A DNA stretch of 64,000 bases from Desmodus rotundus (Eukaryota; Chordata; Mammalia; Chiroptera; Phyllostomidae), in contig NC_071398.1 of assembly GCF_022682495.2 (NCBI RefSeq), positions 13,646,934 to 13,710,933 on the forward strand, in the 5' to 3' direction. The position numbers were made by a program, and so were the translations under genes. Of this stretch, positions 55,947 to 64,000 are shown one piece after another (the stretch's first letter is position 1; every line of letters begins with the position of its first letter). The notes under the pieces are model-generated. The model was not told where the DNA came from and ran no database searches. It was given only the letters and a program-made list of their open reading frames with translations.

Positions 55947-56475
55947 TTTTTTAAGTCCTCAGTTTACTAATCCTCCCATGAAAACTCTGCACAATCGCCA
56001 CCGATAAAGCCACTGAAGAACCTTGACCCCTTCTGTTGCCCCACCTCCAGCTCGCTTTTGCTGGCACCAACTCGGCCGGCCTTCGCAGTCCCCCTGACCC
56101 CCTTCATCCTGTTCTTGGCGTTCCTTTCTCTACTTTCTTGCAGTCTCCGTCTCATGCAGGCCGTGTCTTGCAAGTCTGTGTTCGGGTTCACTTTCCTTTG
56201 CATGATCCAAGGCATCATAAATCATGCCAAAGCTGTTCTTCTGCCACCACCATGGGCTCTGAACCCAAATACAAAGATGACATCTGGCGTGGGCTCATAC
56301 ATTTTGGCTTGTTTGTGAGTTTCTGTCTTGGGTACCTTTGTCTTCCCAGGGTGAAGGACATCAGTGACCATTGTTTCCATCAAAGTAGTCCATTGGTCGT
56401 GAACTTCCTGGTCCAAAGAGTTCCTGTGTGGTTCGTGATGGTGGCCGACCCTCACGCTGCCAGGGAGGAAGACAG
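55947..56475 (-). pseudogene. RPS24: RPS24 processed pseudogene
   Basis: An intronless reverse copy of the mRNA for 40S ribosomal protein S24, a small-subunit protein. The coding-derived part spans about 56,052-56,436. Recognisable peptides include [16 protein letters not shown] and [14 protein letters not shown] in one frame, with later parts (GLACK-type basic tail region) in others. The start codon is ACG (opposite 56,434-56,436), the stop is lost by a base change plus a one-base deletion, and indels shift the frame. The 3' UTR ends with 'agtaaactgaggactt' and a short A-run (opposite 55,946-55,952). A target duplication ccagRtctg(tg)tttct at 55,933-55,946 and 56,476-56,491 marks LINE-1-mediated insertion into L2. 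Not functional. Confidence 0.88.
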
Positions 56476-56658
56476 CCAGGTCTGTGTTTCTAATCCGCCT
56501 GATGCGCAGCCACTCTTGGCTGCATCAAAGCCACCTCAACCTCAATACAACCAAAACTGAGTGTGTCTTATGGCCCTGACTCCATCTCAACACCATTTAT
56601 TCAATCTGCAAACCAGAAACCCAGGTGAGACCCATGGTCTCTGCCCCTCCTTGCTTTA

Positions 56659-57147
56659 TGTGACAGCCGGAAAAATTCCTCCAATAGACGCCCAGGTTCT
56701 TGTCCCTAGAACCTAAGGATGCTACCTTACTGGGACAAGGGATATTGAAGATGTGACTAAATGAAGGAATCTTCAACATCTTAAATCTCAAAATGGAGAC
56801 GTTATGCTGGTTATCAGGCTGGGCCCCAAATGATCGCAGAGTTTATGAGAGGGAGGCAGGGGCAGCTGTGATGATAGAAGAGACGCCATGTGATAATGGA
56901 AGCAGAGATTGGAGGGAGGCAGCCACAAGCCAGCAAAGACCAGCAGCCACCAGACGGTGAAAGAAGCAAGACACAAATTCTCCCCCTGGAGCTTCCAGAA
57001 GGAACCAGCCCTGCCACTACTCTGGTTTGCAGCCCTTTAAGATTCATTTCTTACTCTGGCCTCCAGGACTGAAAGGGAATAAAGTGCTGTTGTTTGAAGC
57101 CCTAAGTCTGTAGTATTTGTTACAGCAGCAACAGGAAACGGATACAC
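56659..57147 (+). mobile_element. MLT1-type solo LTR (ERVL-MaLR)
   Basis: Order matches MLT1 LTRs: 'ttcttgtccctagaacctaa', 'attgaagatgtgactaaatg', 'ggctgggccccaaatgatcg', 'agaaggaaccagccctgcca', 'gcctccaggactgaaaggga' followed by 'ataaagtgctgttgtttgaa' (AATAAA signal), ending 'gtatttgttacagcagcaac'. No internal retroviral genes lie beside it, so it is a solo LTR within L2. Confidence 0.75.
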
Positions 57148-57680
57148 CCTACTATAACATATATGCTAACAAGTCATCTTTATTTTGCTATCTAATAAAC
57201 TCCCAGGTGCATCTACTTTCACAGCCCTTTCCCTGCACAGCCTTCCACCCTCGCTCAGCCTGTGGGCAGGTGCCACAGCCCCTGGCTCTCCAAGGCCCAC
57301 GGAAGGCTTATCTTGCACTTCAGATACACACTGGCCTTCTTTCAGTTCCTGCAAGGTACTAATCTCTTATCTAGGGCTTTTGTACAACCTTCTTGCTTGG
57401 CTGGGGATGCTTGTTAATTCAGACAATAGCTTAAATATTCTGTCCTCGTCATATTCTTTCTGATCTCCCAGACTGGGGCCATCCAGCACATATAACAAAT
57501 ACAATTTTGCATGACTTTTTAGGATTGCATGACTTACGTCTAACTCCCCAGCTACTCAGTAAGTCCTTGGAGGAAAGGGTTATACAGCTGGTGTTGCCCA
57601 CTCTTTCCCCAGCATCTACCAAAGCACCTGGAAGAGCGTGAGGGCTCAGGAGAGATGTTCGGATGATGCCCAGAGCCCAG

Positions 57681-59068
57681 GGGAGTGCCTTGGGGTGGCT
57701 GTGTGCATCGGGTTCATGGTCTCAGTGCTTTGCTTTGTCCCACCCCTTTGCAACATGAAGTTAGAGAAAGGCAGGTATCCTAAGAAGGACTTGATTGCAC
57801 TTGGCAATGGCCAGAGAAAGTCCAGAATGAGGACTTCACCTGCCTCAGTGCCATCTTCCGAGCACGGGCACCAGGTGGAGTTCCCATCAGCTTAGTGCTC
57901 ACAGGGGAGAATGGGCAGTGTTCTTCTTTGCCACGTACCCCGCCCTCTCTGTTTCCAGCCCTGTGACATTTCCTCGGCCATTTTCCCTTGGGTTTCTTCA
58001 ATGAAAGCACTTTGGAAATTTTCTAATAATAGGCTAGGTTCTTTATAGCTGTCTGTGCCCTGGGGGTCACCTGAAGGCACATAGTAGGCCATTTGGGGTT
58101 GGAGGTGGCTGTGCATTAAACAAAGGGGCCCCTCTTTATCCATTTTATATACTGGGATTCCATACAGGAATTTTTATGAAAGGTTTTGTGACTAGAAAGA
58201 AATTTATAAAAACTATCACCTTGTTATTTGCACCACACTGTCTGGTTTTAAAGTATTTTTTTCCATTCAGTTCTCCCATAAATGCATCAGGCTAGAAGGA
58301 GATCATTACCTCTAGGGGACAGACCAGAGAAAGGCTCCGGAGCATAGGTGACTGGCCAAGGTCACAGGGTCGGACACAGTATAGGACAGAGCATGGGCTC
58401 CGGTCCAGGACAGGGAGCCTCACACAAGCCGTGGAATGGAGATCTGAGCCAGTGTTACCTGTTCATTAAGGAGGTATCCTCAGTGAGTATTTAGTTTTCT
58501 TACGCAGAGAGCAAATAGAACACCACCTTAATGCGGGTTTCCTCCAGGTGGCAAGATTAGGAATAAATTTATTGCCTTCTTGATGCTTCTGTGTAACTTC
58601 TACAAGGTGCATGCATTAGTTTTATATTTAGAAGACAGAAGATAAAGAAGTGTGATTATGAAAACAGAGGAAGGTCTTCAACTCACACTGGGAGGGTGAG
58701 GGAGGTGCCTCATTGTTTGGAACTGGCTGTGAGCCTTGAAGATACAAACACACGTGATTGGAGTAAGGAGGGGAGCGGTGATTGATACTAGGTAACGCCC
58801 TAGACAACACCGACTCCAGCGGCTTCTGGGACAGGCAGACCTGCTTTGCCGATTACCACCCGTGGGAGCCTCAGTTTAGCTCTTTGTACAAGAGAGGAAA
58901 CAAACCTACCTGTACTGGCCAAGACTCTTGATTCTAAGTGGCTGAGGTGTCACTCACAGTGGCTCAGAGGGCAGAAGGATTCACTGAGTCACATCGGTGA
59001 GAAACTACAGAATCTCACTGCAGCCACAGCTCTCTGTCCATCTGTGAGCTCTGCCTGCCCTTTCTTAG
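57681..59068. other. anonymous sequence with MIR traces
   Basis: Reverse MIR at about 58,265-58,385 ('actggccaaggtcacagggt') and plus MIR at 58,805-58,910 ('gggagcctcagtttagctct'). A repeat-free AT-rich part lies at 58,150-58,260. No gene supported. Confidence 0.45.
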
Positions 59069-59321
59069 CTCTTAAACACACTCTTCCCATGACGGCCATC
59101 GAGGATTTGAATGGAGTCTCCCCGGAAACCAGATTACACAAGAAAATGTATATTGGCTTCACAAGCCAATTGAAAATTTGTAAACTTGAGTCTGGGAGAA
59201 AACTCTGGCCCTCGTATTATAAACTCCAGACATTAAAAATAATTACCCAGTGCAGGAAAAAAGACCTGAAGAAATTAGGTTCAGGAGAAAACCTTTGTGG
59301 CACAAGGGAAACAGAAAACAG
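59069..59321 (+). other. Candidate exon with consensus donor
   Basis: A pyrimidine-rich acceptor 'ctgccctttcttag' (ends 59,068) and a perfect ACAG|GTAAGT donor (59,318-59,327) bracket 253 nt that are open in one frame (from an in-frame ATG at 59,090). The predicted peptide is basic, with no domain. The interval also looks like a repeat-free conserved element, so a non-coding RNA exon or an enhancer are equally possible. Confidence 0.22.
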
Positions 59322-60069
59322 GTAAGTGACCCCCCTTCTAGGGACAAAATTAACCCTTTATGGCCACCGAGTCCTTCCTGGTGAACAACTTTTGCTGCTT
59401 AGCTCCTCTGAAAACTGGAGGCAAGAATTGCAGAAGATGCTCCTCCCTCAATAAAACTCCAACTAAATTAGATATTGAACAAGACACTGAGATTCTGGCA
59501 AGAATATATATACACACACAAAAAAAAACCCTGCCTGGGCCTCCAGCTGCTGGGAGATGATAAATTGTCAGAGTCTCTTTAATAAGATTGTGTCTCATCA
59601 CCATCTCCTGTAAGGGATTGGCCAGCTTTTGTTTCTAACCTATGAAGATAAAAATCAATTCCCAGCTAGAGCTGGAAGCCCCAAACCGTAAAGCCACAAA
59701 TACATCAATTAATCAATCAATCCGGCGGTCAGCAGATCAACAAGTCCACACCGAGGGCTAACTGCCGCTGGGCATCTGGGGAGGGGGGAGAATTAGGAAA
59801 TGTGTCTTCTCTAGATACTAGATGAGGGAAGCCGTGCTTCAGAAGGCATGGATTCCCACTTTTAAAGCAACAGAAAACCTATTTCCAGTAGAATTGCCCT
59901 GGATCAGCATGTACCACCTTCTCACCTGTCTTGTCTCATGGATGCCTTTGATTTTGGACCCTGGCTTCATCCACACACTTTGACTTACACCGTCGGCCTG
60001 CTCAGGTGTGCACACAGGCAACATCACTCCTTACACATCAGCTGCTCCCATGGCATTTCCTTGGAGGCA
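59322..60069. other. anonymous, AT-rich sequence
   Basis: Repeat-free. 59,690-59,735 has a run of ATCAAT-type motifs ('tacatcaattaatcaatcaa') and 59,640-59,700 looks conserved. A short (AC)n is at 59,511-59,520. Confidence 0.35.
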
Positions 60070-60300
60070 GAAAGGAGGAGGAAGACCTGGAATCAAGTTC
60101 AAACGCCACCTCCGCCATTTACCTTGTAGGTAGCTTTGTGCAAGTTATCCAGCCCCTCTTGTCCCTGGTATCCTTAACCTCCCAAGCAGACATAACAACA
60201 TGTGCCTTGTAGCCCTGTGAGGATTGAATGAGATCACAAACGTCCGGTGCTGAAAATCAGGCCCAGTGCCGAGTTAACGGTAGCTTATTAACATTACAAT
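60070..60300 (+). mobile_element. MIR SINE, near full length
   Basis: 'gacctggaatcaagttcaaa', 'gcaagttatccagcccctct', 'gccctgtgaggattgaatga', 'gcccagtgccgagttaacgg'. Confidence 0.75.
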
Positions 60301-61029
60301 CCCCCTTGGTGGTGGAGGTGGTATTTCAGCTCTCAGGTGAGTCACTTCTGGGTTCGATTTTTTTGAAGTCCATAAAAATATGGACAGACATGTTTCGATC
60401 CTCTAGTTTTTCTCTCCTCTCCAAACAGACTTCCGTACCCTACAGTCATCCTATTAAATTCCACAGACCTCCACTTCCACGACAAATATCCTGCTGGCTT
60501 CAGCCCAAACAAAAACTAATCGTCCCCTTGTTTATCTGTGTGTGAGTTTGTTTTTCCAGATGAAATATTTCAGGCTCTTTCTTGTCCCTTGGCATTTTTG
60601 TAAACAACTGACACTGTAGGAGTTAGCCACAAAATCGGGGTGTCTTAGAGCAAGGCGGTAAGGGTGTGTGAAACTAGCAGGTCACTCCGAAGCCACAGTT
60701 CTTAATTTCGGCTAAGAAACGGTTGAAGGAGTAAGATATAGACAAGAGGATACAAACGTGGAGGTCGGGAAAGGCAGTGTCTTAACTAATTCTGCCTCCC
60801 CCACTTCCACCTCCCATGGGCTGCTCGACGCTGGGCACCTGACTACATCAGCGCAAAGTCAATGATTGTTCGGGCCCTTCCAAGAATGAATTTGGCATGT
60901 TTTATGAACTCTATTACCTTAAACATCCCTCACAGTGACATCAACAAGTCTGAGAGTCATCGTGACCCTTGAGGTGAGGAAATCAAAGGAGATATTTCCC
61001 CGGAGGCTCTGGAGAAAGAGGCATAAGAC
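60301..61029. other. anonymous sequence
   Basis: A consensus donor-like CAG|GTGAGT lies at 60,334-60,342 without a convincing exon before it. Nothing else is recognised. Confidence 0.4.
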
Positions 61030-61460
61030 AGAAAAACAAGAGGCTCCAGTTCAAGTCCTAATCCTGCCATCAAGATCAGGGTGACCTTCAATAAGCGTCC
61101 CCTTGGCGCTGGCCTCATTGTACTCAACTGAGAATGGGGTATTTAGACAAAATGATTAATTAACTGAATGTCCCCCCAGCTCTGGGACTCGGTCACGCTC
61201 TATTCTAAGATGCACCATGTCTCAAAATCTTGCTGTTCTTGTCCCTCCTCTCTCAGCTGCCTTAACAACCACACCTGCGACTTCTTGCCTGTCAACAATA
61301 ACCACCAGTGTCTGTTGAAAGCAAACTACAGGTCAGGCTGCGCCAAATGCCTTATTTAATTCTCGCCGCAGCCCTCTGAAGTAGAAGCTGCCATTCTCCC
61401 TAGTTGACAGCTGAGGGACCCGCAGCCCTAGGAGACGGTGACTCCCCACCACTGTGTCTT
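61030..61460. mobile_element. MIR fragments, plus then reverse
   Basis: 61,030-61,160 plus: 'gttcaagtcctaatcctgcc', 'ctcaactgagaatggggtat'. 61,325-61,460 reverse: 'gccttatttaattctcgccg', 'gttgacagctgagggacccg'. Confidence 0.6.
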
Positions 61461-64000
61461 GCTTTGCAACAATTATAACCTCGGCTTCTGAGATACAGAA
61501 CTTGCCACAGTCACCTCTTACCTCCCGTGGGGTCTCTAAGGCACCTCCCTCTGTGTTGTCAGGCCTTCCTGACCCACCAGCTTGGGCTTTGCTTAGGTCT
61601 TTGACTGGGGAAGGGGCAGGGCAGCACTGGGGAAGGGATGGTTTGGAGACCTTTGAGGTGAACTGAGCCGAAGAAGAGTTTCGTCTGCCAGGCAGGAACA
61701 CATGCTCTCCGACGACTTCCCCAAGCCTGGCTGTCCTCGCCCAGAGCACTCCTGCCTCTGAGGCTACTGGGGAAGGTAGGCGGCACTGTGTAGATTAAGT
61801 TCCAGGCACAGCTGCTGGCTGGCACGCCACTGCGCAATGGCCCTACCCTCTCCCTACTCACATCCCACTCTCCTTTAAGACCTGACCCTTGAAAAGCTGC
61901 TCTCTGGTGTTGGGATGGATCCATTCCCCCCATGAACCACTCTGAGCCCCAACAAGAAAGAGACTGTATACTGTAAACACAGTGATTCAGGGGCGGGGGG
62001 CAGGGGGGTAGTGTTATGTCTGAAGGGGCTACGCACAGAGGTTTGCACAGGATACTAAGGTGATAGGAGCACAACCTGAGTTTCAGCAGCAGCAGAGCTT
62101 TACCGACTCTACGACCAAAAGGCTGAAAGAGAGACTATTTACTAGGAGTTAGAGAGGGAGTAGAGGAGGGTCAGCTTCCTTGGGAGAATCAATGACCTTC
62201 CGTCAAAGGACACAGCCAGCCAAGAGGTGACCTGGCAAGGAGGCAGTTAGGAATAAACACTCTGACCTCACTCTAGGCTGTGAGAGCCGAGTCCAGAAAC
62301 ATGGTATTGGCCTGAGCTGTTTTGCTACAATATCCATTTCAGGCATTCATGAATTGTACTATTTAATAGTGTTACTTTTGTAACTATAGGTCCAAGGCAT
62401 TTGGGGCTGGTTGGCACCAGCTTGCCAGCATTGTTTATGATTTGCATTCTCTGTTCTCCTGCAAACTTTTTGGGGGCTCCCCATTGGTCAGACCCAGTAG
62501 GAAGCAGAAGCAGAGGAACCCGGTGATGACATCCATGCAGTTCAGCTTCAGGGCCGACAGCAGGTTGGAGAAGAGTGGAGAGTGGGCCTCCTCACTGTCC
62601 CTCCAGCACGAAGTGTATGTCCCCTGCATTGCACTCACTGGGCTCTCATTTAGGTCAGAAAATGATACATGTGGGTGTGCTGGACTCACACACCTTACAG
62701 TGAGCCCCCCTAAGAGCACACACCCCCTCCTTCTATGGGCGTCTCCCCGGCCACCCCAGTGCCTGGCACGCAGCAGGTGTACAATAAGCGTAAGGGGATC
62801 TCCAGGGCCGCAGGCCTCACAGAGCACCAGCCAGCTGCTTGCTCTCTCCAAGGTTGGTCATTTTCTCGTTGCTGCAAAGACGTGGCCGTGCATGGGTCAG
62901 CAGTGACAGAGGTTCCAGAAAGTGGAGAGGGATGGTGACAGTGTGCTTGCAGGTTGATGTCTAGTCATGACAATTCTCTGAGCGCCACCCTCAGCCCTGA
63001 TGACATTAGATAAACAGAGATGGGAATCACATTCCAGTGTGACAGCTTAAACAGCATGTCAAAAAAAACAATTAAAAAGATCTACAGGAACCTGGTCCAG
63101 GGAGACTGTTGTCAGAGTGAGGCTGCTTCCTGTCAGGGATGATTTGGGCATGACACGGCCCATGAGCCCATGATGGAATCCCTGAATGCTCAAAGGCGGG
63201 ATCCCCTGAGACCTAGGGCTGAAGGCTGAGGGAGCCTGGAGAATCTGACCCGTTGCTGGCTGGCGGTGTTGAGAAATTGCCTGCCATCGGCAACACAGAC
63301 CATCTGCTGGCAGATCTCGGCCCAAGCACGCCACCTTCCCATCGTTGTCAAAACCCCATCTGGGGGGAGTAATATTTACAGAGCACTGCCTGAACGAAGT
63401 GCTGTCCATCACTCCTTAACAGCAGCCGTTTTTCAGATCTTCCCCAGAGCACTGGAATTCCTGGGGGTGTTCCCTGAGGCTCCCTAGACATCCATCCCCT
63501 GCCTGGACCCCGAGAGAATGCCAGGCCTTATCTGTTACATATGGGAAACTGGGGCCGCATATCAGAAATCACCTTTAAAAAAAAAAAAAAGATACAATGC
63601 CTCAAATGAACAAAGGACATCATTCTGGCCTAAATTTTATTCTGTGCCCAAGCCAGATGGGGAGAAATCCCCAAGCCTGGGGCCTGTTCCTCTGCTCTGC
63701 TGCCCTGAGAATGGCTGGTGCTGAACTGAGCTTCCGTGGAACCGTCAGCCCACGTGGAGGAAACCTATAGAAAGGGCTGGTGGGTAATCCTAACATGTCT
63801 CTGGAAGGACTCCTTTCAGTGACTCCCTAGCAGGCTTTCTTCCTCTGTCTCAGGAGCTGTTGATTCTGACTTGAGGATGTCAGGCAGCCACTGTGGACGG
63901 GGAGCTTGGCCCGGCCTCCATCTCGGCCTCCGCCCCTGGGAAACCCAGTGGAGTCTCCGGAGGCCCCGTCCAGCCACACAGAACTTGGGCTCCTACAGAT
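61461..64000. other. anonymous sequence to window end
   Basis: No gene. Minor items: L2/MIR-tail-like 'gtgcctggcacgcagcaggt' at 62,758, an AT-rich repeat-free part at 62,330-62,460, a reverse MIR trace at 63,370-63,440 ('tttacagagcactgcctgaa') and A14 at 63,577-63,590. Frames of 117-171 codons on the minus strand lack any domain. Confidence 0.45.

Larger units (their letters stand above)
55640..57680 (+). mobile_element. Long L2 split by two insertions
   Basis: Plus-strand L2 pieces in correct order: 'cacagctgatcactcccttc' to 'tttcagactccagatctg' (55,640-55,946), 'cctcaacctcaatacaacca' followed by 'aaactgag' (56,476-56,658), then 'acactggccttctttcagtt' and 'ggtgttgcccactctttccc' up to the tail (57,148-57,680). 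The first gap holds the RPS24 pseudogene and the second an MLT1-type LTR. Reading frames are destroyed. Confidence 0.75.

Noticed and set aside
56036..56560. 174-codon plus-strand frame
   Set aside because: Antisense of the RPS24 processed pseudogene, plus L2 sequence.

Overview
The window looks like mammalian, very probably bat (Chiroptera), nuclear DNA. It carries five copies of the tRNA-derived Ves SINE, three 3' tails of LINE-1 types that I recognise from bats and other laurasiatherians, young-looking non-autonomous DNA transposons (hAT and mariner type), and a background of old mammal-wide repeats (MIR, L2, L1M, MER5, MER20, MLT1). No host gene can be identified with confidence. Almost every open reading frame is chance, antisense of a repeat, or part of a transposon.

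Layout. 1-5.4 kb: old MIR and L1M fragments, an inverted pair of about 200-bp homologous segments (1315-1512 and 3335-3537), and a foldback hAT-type MITE (4685-4853). 5.4-10.9 kb: one long decayed L1M on the minus strand that has received at least four later insertions: a mariner-type MITE, a full-length LINE-1-derived element with ORF1 but no ORF2 ('half-LINE'), and two Ves SINEs, three of the four with visible target duplications and the mariner with a TA. 11-27 kb: MIR/L2 debris, one Ves, a MIR-seeded triplet repeat, and two copies of an unrecognised ~180-bp unit, one swollen by a GGAA microsatellite (17.6-18.0 kb) and one inserted into an old L1 (19.1-19.3 kb). 27.2-28.5 kb: a second half-LINE with an uninterrupted ORF1. 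28.5-41 kb: Ves, MIR, MER20, L1M and MER5 copies plus an AT-rich stretch (36.2-36.7 kb) that looks like a conserved non-coding element. 41-64 kb: mostly anonymous sequence with three candidate exons that have good splice borders, one Ves, a reverse L1 tail, and a ~2-kb L2 that was split by an RPS24 processed pseudogene and an MLT1 LTR.

How it fits together. The LINE-1 system is the main actor: its machinery explains the Ves SINEs, the half-LINEs (which lack reverse transcriptase and must be mobilised in trans) and the RPS24 retrocopy. Several AT-rich, repeat-free islands with many ATTA/TAAT-type motifs suggest a regulatory or intronic landscape near a developmental gene, but that is inference. 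The points most worth checking are the ORF2-less LINE family, the two-copy unknown unit, the hAT foldback element, and the symmetric candidate exon at 41,925-42,131.
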